DNA from: Paracidovorax konjaci
GTDB taxonomy: Bacteria; Pseudomonadota; Gammaproteobacteria; Burkholderiales; Burkholderiaceae_C
Assembly: GCF_900112675.1 (NCBI RefSeq)
Contig: NZ_FOMQ01000010.1
Span: forward strand, 62,001 to 126,000
Reading direction: 5' to 3'
Length of the DNA stretch: 64,000 bases
In this document: positions 1-8,740 of the stretch, in pieces
Numbering within the stretch: the first letter of the stretch is position 1
Layout of the letters: every line of letters starts with the position of its first letter
Notes under the pieces: generated by a model
The model's input: only the letters and a program-made list of their open reading frames with translations
Database searches by the model: none
Told to the model about the DNA's origin: nothing
Program-made: the position numbers and the translations under genes

Positions 1-461
1 TGTGCGGCGGAAAGCCAGCCTTTGGCATCCCTCACGCATTCTGGGTCGGACGGGAAGGCCGTTTCTGTTGATATGGCGGGGAGGGCCGATCGCGTGGTCG
101 CCTCGTCGCATAAAAAAAGCGACTCGAATTCCTTCACGATGAAACAGGCCTCGAAAGGGTAATCGGTCCGGATACCCTGGGCCATGGATTTGAGGTTCCG
201 CTCTTCCTGCTCCACGTCGAGGCACCATTCGCAGTCGAAGTCCAGCACGCACAGCACGGCGGCGTTTTCCAGCATGGCGGCCTCGAAGAAACGGGCGAAA
301 TTTGCCTTCACCTTAGGCAGCTCGCCCCGGCGCTGCGGCTTCAACACCTGCACGTCGTAGCGGCCATGGTGCTCGAGAATCCGCCGCAGCAGCACGGGCA
401 CCGCACGTTCGTCGCCGTCCCCTTCCACGATGGCCAGCAGGCGCTGGCGGATCGCCGTCAT
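1..461 (-). CDS. DUF4276 family TOPRIM-like protein (partial, 3' end outside window)
   Basis: The reading frame begins at an ATG whose bases overlap the stop of the ATPase gene upstream (ATGA overlap at 458-461) and stays open for 153 codons to the window edge. Visible motifs are VEGDGDE at residues 12-18, DFD at 74-76 and an E(x)5D motif (E113, D119). This E / DxD / E-D pattern is the acidic, TOPRIM-like signature of DUF4276 proteins. The family is commonly encoded beside AAA ATPases and is suspected of nuclease or effector activity in defence modules; that role is inference here. Translational coupling to the ATPase gene suggests the two proteins act together. The C-terminus cannot be described. 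Confidence 0.8.
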   Translation of the reverse strand, partial: MTAIRQRLLAIVEGDGDERAVPVLLRRILEHHGRYDVQVLKPQRRGELPKVKANFARFFEAAMLENAAVLCVLDFDCEWCLDVEQEERNLKSMAQGIRTDYPFEACFIVKEFESLFLCDEATTRSALPAISTETAFPSDPECVRDAKGWLSAA

Positions 462-1675
462 CGGCTCTCTTCCGGCTGAAGACCTTCCGCCGCCATGAAT
501 TCGCCCAGCGTCATGAGGCCGCGCTGCACCGCCTCGCGCTGCGACGCCTTGATGGGAGCGATCCGCGTTGCGCCGTCCTGCATGGTGACGATGCGGATAT
601 TGCCAGGCTCGAAGTGCTCGATGAGCTGCGGGCTGTGTGTGGTGACGATGATCTGCGTCAACTCCGCGACTTCCTTGAAGGCTTCGGCTAGCATGGAAAG
701 GACCGCCGGGTGGACGGTCTGTTCGGGCTCCTCGATCACGATGAGGGAGGGCGCAGGTGTCTGGTAGAGAGAGAGCAGGATGCCGAATATGCGCAGAGTG
801 CCGTCGGAGAGTTGAACCGGGTCGAATTGTCGGGAGGTCTTGTCTTTTGATTCGAAGCGGAAGTTGGGTACGAGATAGCTGCCCGCCGTGGTAACAGAGA
901 CATCGATGAAATCCGGCAACACCACACGCATCATTTCGTAGATGCGGTCTAACATCTGCTTGCCCTTATGGGAACGCTTTGCGGCACGGATGACGGATGC
1001 CCAGTTGCTGCCATCTTCGCGCAACTCCGCTTCGGCATCTGGCGTGGTGAGTTGCCTGAGAGTATTGGGATAAAGAGCCGAAAACTTCCAACTGCGGATA
1101 TAGCTTTCCAGGGGCTCTGCGAGGCCATGGAAAGCGTAATCTCCGATAAGAGTTCCAAGTGCTAGCCGATCATGCTCATCCAAGGAGTAGGTTCTGGCTG
1201 GTACGGAATTCTTTTGGATGATCTTGCCGGATTTGTCGCGGCTGAAGCCTTCGAGGACATACCCGAACTCTTTCTCCCAACTATCTGGGTGTGAATTGCT
1301 GAATACCTCTTCCTGGTAGCAAGACGCTTCTTCTCTTTCCACCCGGAAGTTGCCTCCCGAAGTGCTGCCTATTTCCATGGCATATGCACCCGGAAATTCG
1401 ATGTCTTGATCGAACCGTTGAAGCGTTCCAATGGTTAGCCCTAGGTTGTAAGGCCGACCAGATGAGTTCTGCCGAATGCGCGCGATCCCCCCACGAGCCA
1501 CGATGGCATGGTCCAAGCCATCCCGAGCCGCGTCGCGCAGAAAACGCAAGGCATCCACGAAATTGCTTTTACCCGAGGCATTGGGGCCAACCAACACCGT
1601 GACTGCAGGATGCAGATCCACATTGACGTCGGAGACGCTGCGGTAGTGGCGGACATGCGCATTCGTGAGCCTCAT
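458..1675 (-). CDS. AAA family ATPase (RecF/OLD/SMC-like, AAA_21 type)
   Basis: A 405-residue ABC-type ATPase. Walker A is GPNASGKS (residues 30-37), an LSDGT signature lies near 289-293, Walker B is LIVIEEPEQ (about 311-319) with the catalytic Glu, and a TTHSPQ switch-His motif lies near 345-350. This is the compact architecture of AAA_21/RecF-like ATPases that partner with TOPRIM-like nucleases. The ATG is placed 7 bp after the prfB stop, and the gene overlaps the DUF4276 gene by 4 bp, so the pair can be co-transcribed with prfB. Base composition is unlike the neighbours (about 50% GC by hand count at 1201-1260), suggesting transfer. A defence role is inference from the pairing; a housekeeping repair role is not excluded. 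Confidence 0.88.
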   Translation of the reverse strand: MRLTNAHVRHYRSVSDVNVDLHPAVTVLVGPNASGKSNFVDALRFLRDAARDGLDHAIVARGGIARIRQNSSGRPYNLGLTIGTLQRFDQDIEFPGAYAMEIGSTSGGNFRVEREEASCYQEEVFSNSHPDSWEKEFGYVLEGFSRDKSGKIIQKNSVPARTYSLDEHDRLALGTLIGDYAFHGLAEPLESYIRSWKFSALYPNTLRQLTTPDAEAELREDGSNWASVIRAAKRSHKGKQMLDRIYEMMRVVLPDFIDVSVTTAGSYLVPNFRFESKDKTSRQFDPVQLSDGTLRIFGILLSLYQTPAPSLIVIEEPEQTVHPAVLSMLAEAFKEVAELTQIIVTTHSPQLIEHFEPGNIRIVTMQDGATRIAPIKASQREAVQRGLMTLGEFMAAEGLQPEESR

Positions 1676-1682
1676 CGCCGCC

Positions 1683-2787
1683 TCACACGCCCTGCTTGAG
1701 GGAGGCTTCGATGAATACGTCGAGGTCGCCGTCCAGCACCTTCTGGGTGGCGGAGATTTCGACGTTGGTGCGCAGGTCCTTGATGCGGCTGTTGTCCAGC
1801 ACGTAGCTTCGGATCTGGTGGCCCCAACCCACATCGGTCTTGGTGTCTTCGAGCTTCTGCTGCTCTTCCATGCGCTTGCGCATCTCGAAGTCGTACAGGC
1901 GCGAGCGAAGGCGCTGCCAGGCGACGTCGCGGTTGCTGTGCTGGCTGCGGCCGTCCTGGCACTGCACCACGATGCCGGTCGGGATGTGCGTGAGGCGCAC
2001 GGCCGAATCGGTCTTGTTGATGTGCTGGCCGCCCGCGCCGGAAGCGCGGAAGGTGTCGGTGCGCACGTCGGCCGGGTTGATGTTGATCTCGATCGAGTCG
2101 TCGATCTCGGGATAGACGAACAGCGAGGCAAAGCTCGTGTGGCGGCCGCCCGAGGAGTCGAACGGGCTCTTGCGCACCAGGCGGTGCACGCCGGTCTCGG
2201 TGCGCAGCAGGCCGTAGGCGTATTCGCCCTCGATCTTGATCGTGGCGCTCTTGATGCCGGCCACGTCGCCCGGGGTTTCGTCTTCCACCGTCGACTTGAA
2301 GCCCTTGCGCTCGGCGTACTTGAGGTACTGGCGCAGCAGCATGCCGGCCCAGTCGCAGGCTTCGGTGCCGCCCGCGCCGGCCTGGATGTCCACGAAGCAG
2401 TTCAGCGGATCGGCCTCGTTGCTGAACATGCGGCGGAACTCCAGCTCCTCGATGAGCGGGCGCAGCTTGGCGGTTTCGGATTCGATGGTGAGCAGGCCCG
2501 GCTCGTCGCCTTCTTCCTTGCTCATCTCGTACAGCTCGATGTTGTCGGCCAGCTCGTGCGTGAGCTTGTCCAGCGTGAGCACCACGCTGTCGAGGGATTT
2601 CTTTTCCTTGCCCAGTTCCTGGGCGCGCTTCGGATCGTTCCAGACCGCGGGGTCCTCGAGCGAGGCGTTGACGGTTCTCAGACGTTCGAATTTGGCATCG
2701 AAGTCAAAGATACCTCCGTAACTCTTGCGTCCGCTGGGAGAGGTCGTCGAGGGTGGTGCCGATGAGGTTGATGCGTTCTGCGTCCAT
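1683..2787 (-). CDS. prfB: Peptide chain release factor 2 (with programmed +1 frameshift)
   Basis: RF2 recognises UGA and UAA and triggers peptide release. The zero frame from ATG 2787 reads 27 codons to an in-frame TGA at 2706-2704. Shifting +1 at CTT-T continues into the long frame (DFDAKFERL...) to the stop at 1683, giving 367 residues, against 365 in E. coli. Hallmarks are the SPF anticodon-like tripeptide near residue 207 and the GGQ motif near 252-254 within [11 protein letters not shown]. The site keeps the classic AGG-TAT-CTT-TGA-C arrangement and an upstream SD-like GGAGG, so RF2 should autoregulate its own synthesis. The AAA/DUF4276 pair follows directly downstream. Confidence 0.97.
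2704..2718 (-). promoter_or_regulatory. prfB: RF2 programmed +1 frameshift site
   Basis: On the minus strand this reads CGGAGGTATCTTTGAC: an internal SD-like GGAGG, then TAT, the slippery CTT and the in-frame UGA followed by C. It matches the E. coli prfB recoding site in order and spacing. Low RF2 lets ribosomes pause at UGA and slip +1. Confidence 0.95.
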
Positions 2788-2916
2788 GGTGTGTCCTGAT
2801 GTCGGTTCGTTGGAGTAACCGGCGATTTTCTCACGCGCGGACGCCGGTGCCTTCCAATGCCCCTTCGCGGTCCGGAACGCCTCTCCGAAAAGGAACGACC
2901 GACTCGGGATCTGAAT

Positions 2917-2951
2917 GATTTGCTATTTAATTGATAGCAAACTATTGAATG
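2917..2951. repeat. Dispersed hairpin-plus-tail repeat, copy 1
   Basis: The sequence holds TTTGCTAT, a short AT spacer, ATAGCAAA and then the tail CTATTGAATG. TTTGCTAT and ATAGCAAA are complementary and can form a stem. It lies about 40 bp past the stop of the minus-strand hydrolase gene. Related copies are at 12117-12151, 27086-27121 and 31762-31782. The remainder of 2788-2989 shows no gene. Confidence 0.75.
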
Positions 2952-2989
2952 GAACCGGCGGCATCGGGCATATTCGACCCACAGAGGCG

Positions 2990-3916
2990 TCAGGGGGCCT
3001 GAAGGAAGTCCTCGATGAGCCGTGCCACCGCGGCGGGCTGGTCGTGGTGCAGCATGTGCCCCGCGTCCTGCACGACGGCCACGCGGCAATCGGGCACGTG
3101 CTTCAGGCGCTCGTGGTACTGGTCCAGGTCGTAGCGGCCCTTCCACCACAGGCCCATGCTGTCGTCGCTCGCCTCCACGGCCAGCACCGGGGCGGCGATG
3201 GCGGCGTAGAGCGCCAGCGCTTCCTCGACGCGGTAGAGCAGGGGGTTGACCACCTTGTGCGCGGCATCGCCCAGGATGTGCCAGGCGCCCTGGGCATCGG
3301 GCTGCGCCCACTCGCGCGCCAGCCACTCGGCCTGGCCGCGCCCCAGCCGCGGGTTGGTCTTCATGAGCCGCGCCGCGACCGCCTCGGCGCTGGCGTAGGC
3401 CTTCAGGTGCTTGTCGCCGGAATCCAGGCCGCGCAGTTCGTCCAGCCACTGCGCATAGCGCGCCGGCGCCTGGGTGGGCTCGGTCGCCGGCAGGCCGAAG
3501 CCTTCGAGGTTGACCAGGCGCCGGATGCGCTGCGGCCGCACGCCGGCGTAGGCCATGGCCACGTTGCCGCCCATGCTGTGGCCCACCAGGTCCACGGGCT
3601 GGCCGGGGGCGTAGTGGTCGAGCAGCCGGTCCAGGTCGGCGAGGTAGTCGGCGAAGGGGTAGTGGTCGCAGCGGGCGGGCGGCATGCTGTGGCCGAAGCC
3701 GCGCCAGTCCGGCGCGACGATGCGGCGCCCCGCGGCGAAGGCCTCGCCGAAGGCGTCCACCACGAACTGGTAGGACGCGCCGACATCCATCCAGCCGTGC
3801 ACCATCACCAGCGGCGGGGCGGCAGCGGCACCGCCGCCCTCCCACAGGCGGACGTGGTAGTCGAGGGTGCGGATGGGCAGGCGTTCGCTGCGCGAAGCTC
3901 GGAGGGGCTGGTACAT
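2990..3916 (-). CDS. Alpha/beta hydrolase fold protein
   Basis: A 308-residue soluble alpha/beta hydrolase. The oxyanion segment HGW is at residues 40-42, the nucleophile elbow GHSMGG at 112-117 (Ser114), an acid candidate lies in EASDDS, and the catalytic His is in DAGHMLHHD (about His287). The length and an isolated setting fit an esterase, lipase or epoxide-hydrolase-like enzyme of unknown substrate. The start at MYQPL was preferred because the upstream extension is a low-complexity Arg/Pro stretch. It reads away from tas; 3917-4138 shows no gene. Confidence 0.88.
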   Translation of the reverse strand: MYQPLRASRSERLPIRTLDYHVRLWEGGGAAAAPPLVMVHGWMDVGASYQFVVDAFGEAFAAGRRIVAPDWRGFGHSMPPARCDHYPFADYLADLDRLLDHYAPGQPVDLVGHSMGGNVAMAYAGVRPQRIRRLVNLEGFGLPATEPTQAPARYAQWLDELRGLDSGDKHLKAYASAEAVAARLMKTNPRLGRGQAEWLAREWAQPDAQGAWHILGDAAHKVVNPLLYRVEEALALYAAIAAPVLAVEASDDSMGLWWKGRYDLDQYHERLKHVPDCRVAVVQDAGHMLHHDQPAAVARLIEDFLQAP

Positions 3917-4138
3917 CGGCCGATTATTGATAGCCAGCCCGCGCGAGGCAGTCAAGGCAGGGACAACAACGCGGCGGGCGCGTTGGGGCCCGCGTCTTCT
4001 TCCACGCCGCACGCCACCGACCAGGGGCTGCGCGGCTTCCTTGGGCAGGGGCGGGCCTTCGGGCATGGGGCGGTCTGCGGGGATCGGGAAAATCCATTAT
4101 TCTCGCCAGCCACTTTCGCCGCTTCTAGGCCTTCATCC

Positions 4139-5200
4139 ATGCAAAAAGTCACGTTGGGAGCCAGCGCGCTCCAGGTCACTCCCATCTGCCTCGGCACCAT
4201 GACCTTCGGTGAACAGGTGAGCGAAGCGGATGCGCATGCCATCCTGGACCGCTCGCTGGCCGCCGGCATCAATTTCATCGACACGGCCGAGATGTACGCC
4301 GTGCCGGCGCGCGCCGAGACCTACGGTGCCACCGAGACCATCATCGGCCGCTGGTTCGCCAAGACCCCCGGCGCCCGCGGGAAGACCGTGCTGGCCACCA
4401 AGGTGGCCGGCCCGTCGCGCGGCATGCCCTGGGTGCGCGAAGGCAAGGGCATGACCCCGGCCGACATCCAGGCCTCCTGCGAGGCCAGCCTGCGCCGGCT
4501 GCAGACCGACGTGATCGATCTCTACCAGATCCACTGGCCCGAGCGCCACGTGCCCGCCTTCGGCACCATGACCTACGACCCGGCCAAGGAAACCTCGGCC
4601 ACGCCGATCCAGGAGCAGCTCGAAGCGCTCGCCAAGCTCGTGCAGGCCGGCAAGGTGCGCCACGTGGGCCTCTCCAACGAAACGCCCTACGGCGTGCATG
4701 AATTCGTGCGGCTGGCCGAGGCGCACGGCCTGCCGCGCGTGGCGACGGTGCAGAACCCGTACTGCCTCATCAACCGCACCTGGGAGAACGCGATGGACGA
4801 AAGCTGCCATCGCCTGGGCGTGTCGCTGCTGGCCTATTCGCCGCTGGGTTTCGGCCTGCTCACGGGCAAGTACGACCAGCATGCGCCCGCCGACCCGGGG
4901 GCGCCGCAGGACGGGCGCATCGCCCGCTACGAGTCCGTGCGCAAGCAGCGCTGGGGCCGACCCGAAGCGCTGGTCGCCTCGCGCCGCTACAACCAGCTCG
5001 CGCGCGAGCACGGCCTCACCCCCACGCAACTGGCGCTGGCGTTCTGCTACCGCAACTGGCGCGTGGCGAGCACCATCATCGGCGTGACCTCGTTGGCGCA
5101 GTTCGAGGAAGACATCGCCGCCTGGGACGTGGCGCTGTCGCCCGAAGTGCTGGCCGCCATCGACGCCATCCGCTGGGACCTGCGGGACCCGGCCCTGTGA
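4139..5200 (+). CDS. tas: Aldo/keto reductase, Tas family
   Basis: A 353-residue NADP(H)-dependent aldo-keto reductase with a TIM barrel. The catalytic tetrad is visible as Asp48, Tyr53, Lys88 and His132. LGTMTFGEQVSEADAH near the N-terminus and the IHWPER and SNET segments match the E. coli Tas protein in order and spacing; Tas can restore prephenate-dehydrogenase-like function, but its physiological substrate is unsettled. Its last bases overlap the GTG start of the ybaK-like gene, implying co-translation. Confidence 0.9.
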   Translation: MQKVTLGASALQVTPICLGTMTFGEQVSEADAHAILDRSLAAGINFIDTAEMYAVPARAETYGATETIIGRWFAKTPGARGKTVLATKVAGPSRGMPWVREGKGMTPADIQASCEASLRRLQTDVIDLYQIHWPERHVPAFGTMTYDPAKETSATPIQEQLEALAKLVQAGKVRHVGLSNETPYGVHEFVRLAEAHGLPRVATVQNPYCLINRTWENAMDESCHRLGVSLLAYSPLGFGLLTGKYDQHAPADPGAPQDGRIARYESVRKQRWGRPEALVASRRYNQLAREHGLTPTQLALAFCYRNWRVASTIIGVTSLAQFEEDIAAWDVALSPEVLAAIDAIRWDLRDPAL

Positions 5201-5700
5201 GCCGCCGGGACCGGGCGGCCGCGCATGTGAGCGAGACGCCCGCGACGCAGTTCCTGCGCCGGCACGGCGTGGCGTTCACCGAACACCCCTACGACTACGT
5301 GGAGCACGGCGGCACGGCCGAGTCGGCGCGCCAGCTCGGCCTGGACGAGCACGCGGTGGTGAAAACGCTGGTGATGCAGGACCAGGATGCGCGGCCCCTG
5401 ATCGTGCTCATGCACGGCGACCGCAAGGTGTCCACCAAGAACCTCGCGCGGCAGATCGGCGCGAAATCGGTGGAGCCCTGCAAGCCCGAGGTCGCGAACC
5501 GCCACAGCGGCTACCTGGTGGGCGGCACCTCGCCCTTCGGCCTGCGGCGCGAGATGCCGGTGTACATCGAGGACACCATCCTGGCGCTGCCGCGCATCGC
5601 CATCAACGGCGGCCGCCGCGGCTTCCTGGTGCAGCTCGATCCGCAGGCCTGCGTACAGTGGCTGGGAGCGCGCCCGGTGCAGTGCGCGCTGGCAGAATAG
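5197..5700 (+). CDS. ybaK: Cys-tRNA(Pro)/Cys-tRNA(Cys) deacylase, YbaK family
   Basis: A 167-residue trans-editing protein that hydrolyses mischarged Cys-tRNA(Pro). Conserved segments are VKTLVMQD, the HGDRKVSTKNLARQIGAK core with the catalytic Lys region, GYLVGGTSPFG and INGGRRG. The GTG start at 5197 overlaps the tas stop (GTGA), typical of translational coupling; a second GTG at 5227 is the alternative start. It is followed after 69 bp by plsY. Confidence 0.92.
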   Translation: MSRRDRAAAHVSETPATQFLRRHGVAFTEHPYDYVEHGGTAESARQLGLDEHAVVKTLVMQDQDARPLIVLMHGDRKVSTKNLARQIGAKSVEPCKPEVANRHSGYLVGGTSPFGLRREMPVYIEDTILALPRIAINGGRRGFLVQLDPQACVQWLGARPVQCALAE

Positions 5701-5769
5701 CCGGCCCGCGCGCGGCGGCGCCGCTCCGCTCCTGCCGCGCACCGTCGTCGACCCACAAGGACCGAAATC

Positions 5770-6408
5770 TTGACCGCCGTGTACTCCCTCCTGGCCACCG
5801 TCGCCGCCTACCTGCTGGGTTCGCTGTCCTTCGCCGTCATCGTGAGCCGTGCCATGGGCCTGAACGATCCGCGCACCTACGGCAGCAAGAACCCCGGCGC
5901 CACGAACGTGCTGCGCTCGGGCAGCAAGGCCGCGGCAGTGGTGACGCTGCTCTTCGACGCCCTCAAGGGATGGCTGCCGGTAGTGCTGGCCCAGGCCTAT
6001 GGGCCGCGCTACGGACTGGGCGACGGCACCGTGGCGCTCGTCGGCCTGGCGGCCTTCCTGGGCCATCTCTGGCCGGTGTTCTTCCGATTCGAAGGCGGCA
6101 AGGGCGTGGCCACGGCGCTGGGTGTGCTGATGGGCGTGAGCGGCTGGCTCGGCCTGGCCACGCTGCTCACGTGGGCCCTCATCGCCTTCTTCTTCCGCTA
6201 TTCGTCCCTGGCCTCGATCGCCGCCGCGCTGTTCGCGCCGCTCTACTACGTGCTGGGCGGCGGCGTGGCCTGGTATGCGGAGGCCCCCGTGGGCGTGGCC
6301 ATCGCGGTGATGTCGGGCCTGTTGATCTGGCGCCACCGCGAGAACATCCGCCGCCTCATGGCGGGGACGGAATCGCGGCTGGGCAGGAAGAAGGCGGGCA
6401 AGGGCTGA
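5770..6408 (+). CDS. plsY: Acyl-phosphate glycerol-3-phosphate acyltransferase
   Basis: PlsY transfers an acyl group from acyl-phosphate to glycerol-3-phosphate, the first step of membrane phospholipid synthesis. This is a 212-residue polytopic inner-membrane protein with a hydrophobic N-terminus, SKNPGATN at residues 39-46, the FEGGKGVAT loop and a C-terminal WRHREN segment, all PlsY signatures. The start is TTG. The C-terminus is Lys/Arg rich, as expected for a cytoplasmic tail. Confidence 0.95.
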   Translation: MTAVYSLLATVAAYLLGSLSFAVIVSRAMGLNDPRTYGSKNPGATNVLRSGSKAAAVVTLLFDALKGWLPVVLAQAYGPRYGLGDGTVALVGLAAFLGHLWPVFFRFEGGKGVATALGVLMGVSGWLGLATLLTWALIAFFFRYSSLASIAAALFAPLYYVLGGGVAWYAEAPVGVAIAVMSGLLIWRHRENIRRLMAGTESRLGRKKAGKG

Positions 6409-6435
6409 AGTCCTCTTCAGGCGGCCCGTGTTCCG

Positions 6436-7482
6436 TCAGCGCGGCGCGGCCGGAGCATTGCCCAGGCGTGCCAGGCCGCGGTACTGGCGCGCTGCGTAGA
6501 GCCCCAGCCGCACGAGCATGCGGTGGTCCAGTTCCACCTGCACGGCTGAGCGCGCCAGCGCCGACTGGATGCGCGGGCGGCCCGTGGCCGTCTGGTGCAG
6601 CGCGGGCTGGCGGCGGTGCTCGCCATTGCGGTCCAGCAGGCTCGCCACCAGGGGCGAGTTGACCTTCTCGCTGCGGCGCAGCACGAGCGCCGTCTCGCCG
6701 TTGTCGAGCCGCACGAACGTGCCCGGCGGGCACAGGCCCACCGACCGCACGAGCGCGTAGGTCACCTCGTCGCGGCGCTCCTCGTCGTTGCCCACGATGG
6801 CGCGCACCGAATCGGTGGCGCTGCGCCCCGCGCGCGATTTGCGCGGGCTGATCATGGCCGCGTAGCGGTCGATGGTGCCCAGGATGCGGTTGAGGCGCTG
6901 CGCGGGCGGCAGCGTGGCGAGGGGGCGTGCGTCGCCTTCGGGCGGCAGCGCGTGGTGGTGGCCCACCACGTCGAGCCAGAGCGGGTCGCGGATGCCCTGG
7001 TGGTGCAGCAGCTGGCGGCTGCGGTGCGGGTGTTCGTCAATGGATTTCTGCTGGGCGGGCGTGGGGCGCTCGCGCTGGTTGGCCAGTTCGTCCTGCAGGG
7101 AGGTCATGCCGATGTTCATCGTCATCGCCGCGCGCACGAGGCTGTCGCGCTCGGCGGGCGGCAGCTGCAATTCGTGCGCGAGGATGTGGCAGAGCGTGCC
7201 GCAGACCAGCGCGTGCGAGGCGCTGTAGCCCACGCTGGAGGTGGCGGCCAACTGGAACATGAGGTAGAGCGCCGCATCGGTGTCGTGCGCCACCAGGTCC
7301 TGCAGCCAGCGGTCGCATTGCCGCACCTTCGCGGCGAAATCCACCACCTGGGCGGGCCGAGCGAGCAGCACGGACATGGCGGATTCGAGGTCGGACCAGA
7401 GCCCGAGCAGGTCTTCGTACTCGCTGTCGGACGATTCCGCGTGCAGCGCGGAAGGGTGCGTCGGGATGCCGGTGGAAGCCAT
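6436..7482 (-). CDS. HD-GYP-like protein lacking the HD residues
   Basis: A 348-residue protein whose central region aligns by eye with HD-GYP c-di-GMP phosphodiesterases: an expected HDIGK block, IDEHPHRSRQLL for the HP..G..LL block, and VVGHHHALPPEGD for the HHE..dG.GYP block. The first block reads MNIGM, so the metal-binding His-Asp pair is replaced by Met-Asn. The C-terminal third looks like a regulatory extension. Catalytic activity as a phosphodiesterase is doubtful; a binding or scaffold role is possible. It lies 17 bp downstream of the protease gene at 7500-8156 and is probably co-transcribed with it. Confidence 0.7.
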   Translation of the reverse strand: MASTGIPTHPSALHAESSDSEYEDLLGLWSDLESAMSVLLARPAQVVDFAAKVRQCDRWLQDLVAHDTDAALYLMFQLAATSSVGYSASHALVCGTLCHILAHELQLPPAERDSLVRAAMTMNIGMTSLQDELANQRERPTPAQQKSIDEHPHRSRQLLHHQGIRDPLWLDVVGHHHALPPEGDARPLATLPPAQRLNRILGTIDRYAAMISPRKSRAGRSATDSVRAIVGNDEERRDEVTYALVRSVGLCPPGTFVRLDNGETALVLRRSEKVNSPLVASLLDRNGEHRRQPALHQTATGRPRIQSALARSAVQVELDHRMLVRLGLYAARQYRGLARLGNAPAAPR

Positions 7483-7499
7483 GGGCCGCGGCGGCGGGC

Positions 7500-8156
7500 T
7501 CAGCGCCGCTTTTCCAGCACCAGCTGGTCGTTGGAGCGCGTCATCTGGAACTCGTTGAGCACGCTGTTGCCCAGCAGCACGAAGGGCATGCCCTGCGGCG
7601 TCACGACCGCGTCCACGCCGAACACCTCGACATCGCCCAGCCGCACCGAATCGAGCTTCACGCGCCAGCCCCGGGCCGTGCCGTTGGCGGTGCCCAGCGC
7701 CACGGGCGTGCCGCTGCGGTAATCGAGGCCCATGCGGTCCGCGTCGGGCTGGCCGATGGCGACCGTGCTGGCCCCCGTGTCCACGAGGTACTGCATGGCC
7801 TTTCCGTTGATGGTGCCGTTGCTCACGAAATGGCCCCGGCCGTCGGCGGTGAGCACCACGCGCCGGCCGGTGCCCGCGCCGCGGCCGCCCACGCTCACGG
7901 GCGCTTCGCCCAGCAGCACCGTGCGGCGCCCGCTGGCGGTTTCGAGCACGGCATCGTCGCGCCCGACGGAGATCACCTTCACGCCCTGGAAGCTCTCCCC
8001 GGCGCCGAGCGCGCGCGGCGGGTTGGCATCGACCACGATCAGCGCCTTGCTGCCCAGGATGCCCGTGAGCGCGACGGCCTGCGCACCCGCCAGTGCCGGG
8101 GCCAGCGCCAGGGCGTAGGCCCACGCGGCGCGCGGAAAGCGGGGCAGGGAGCGCAT
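7500..8156 (-). CDS. Retropepsin-like aspartic protease, secreted
   Basis: A 218-residue protein with an N-terminal signal peptide (hydrophobic residues 10-24, cleavage near AGA-QA) and a single retropepsin motif VDTGAST with Asp126. The C-terminal LLGNSVLNEF segment is the second conserved motif of clan AA single-domain bacterial proteases that dimerise to form the active site. It should act in the periplasm; the substrate is unknown. It precedes the degenerate HD-GYP gene on the same strand. Confidence 0.85.
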   Translation of the reverse strand: MRSLPRFPRAAWAYALALAPALAGAQAVALTGILGSKALIVVDANPPRALGAGESFQGVKVISVGRDDAVLETASGRRTVLLGEAPVSVGGRGAGTGRRVVLTADGRGHFVSNGTINGKAMQYLVDTGASTVAIGQPDADRMGLDYRSGTPVALGTANGTARGWRVKLDSVRLGDVEVFGVDAVVTPQGMPFVLLGNSVLNEFQMTRSNDQLVLEKRR

Positions 8157-8188
8157 GGCGTGCCTCGGGCGGGGAGGGTGGACGCGAG

Positions 8189-8674
8189 TCAGTCGCGGAA
8201 GTTGTCGAACGACAGCGGCACGTCGGTGACGTCCTTGCGAATCAGCGCCATGGCGGTCTGCAGGTCGTCGCGCTTGGCGCCGGTGACGCGCACCTTGTCT
8301 TCCTGGATGGCTCCCTGCACCTTGAGCTTGCTTTCCTTGAGCAGCTTCTGGATCTTCTTGGCCAGCTCGCTCTCGATGCCGTTGCGCACTTTGATGACCT
8401 GCTTGACCTTGTCGCCGCCGATCTTCTGCACGGCGCCCTTGTCGAGGAAGCGCACGTCCACATTGCGCTTGGTGAGCTTGCTGCGCAAGATGTCCTCGAC
8501 CTGCTGGAGCTGGAAGTCGGCATCGCCGAACAGGGTGATTTCCTTGTCCTTGATCTCGATGGCGGCGGAGGTGCCCTTGAAATCGAAACGGGTGCCGATT
8601 TCCTTGGCCGAGTTCTCCACGGCGTTCTTCACTTCGACAAGATTGGCTTCACAGACGGTATCAAAAGAAGGCAT
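8189..8674 (-). CDS. yajQ: YajQ family nucleotide-binding protein
   Basis: A 161-residue protein with the near-invariant N-terminus MPSFD, the FDFKGT segment and the C-terminal PLSFDNFRD, all diagnostic for the UPF0234/YajQ family. The fold is two ferredoxin-like domains; some members bind c-di-GMP and modulate LysR-type transcription factors (established for Xanthomonas homologues). It is divergently placed to murB with 66 bp between start codons. Confidence 0.95.
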   Translation of the reverse strand: MPSFDTVCEANLVEVKNAVENSAKEIGTRFDFKGTSAAIEIKDKEITLFGDADFQLQQVEDILRSKLTKRNVDVRFLDKGAVQKIGGDKVKQVIKVRNGIESELAKKIQKLLKESKLKVQGAIQEDKVRVTGAKRDDLQTAMALIRKDVTDVPLSFDNFRD

Positions 8675-8740
8675 GGCTTCGCTCTCGGTATCTCGGGTGG
8701 GTGGCCTCGCGCGGGGAGGCCGGATGCGACAATCCGGTGG

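Noticed and set aside
2915-4138. Long plus-strand frame ahead of tas
   Set aside because: It is antisense to the alpha/beta hydrolase; His/Val/Gly-rich shadow composition.
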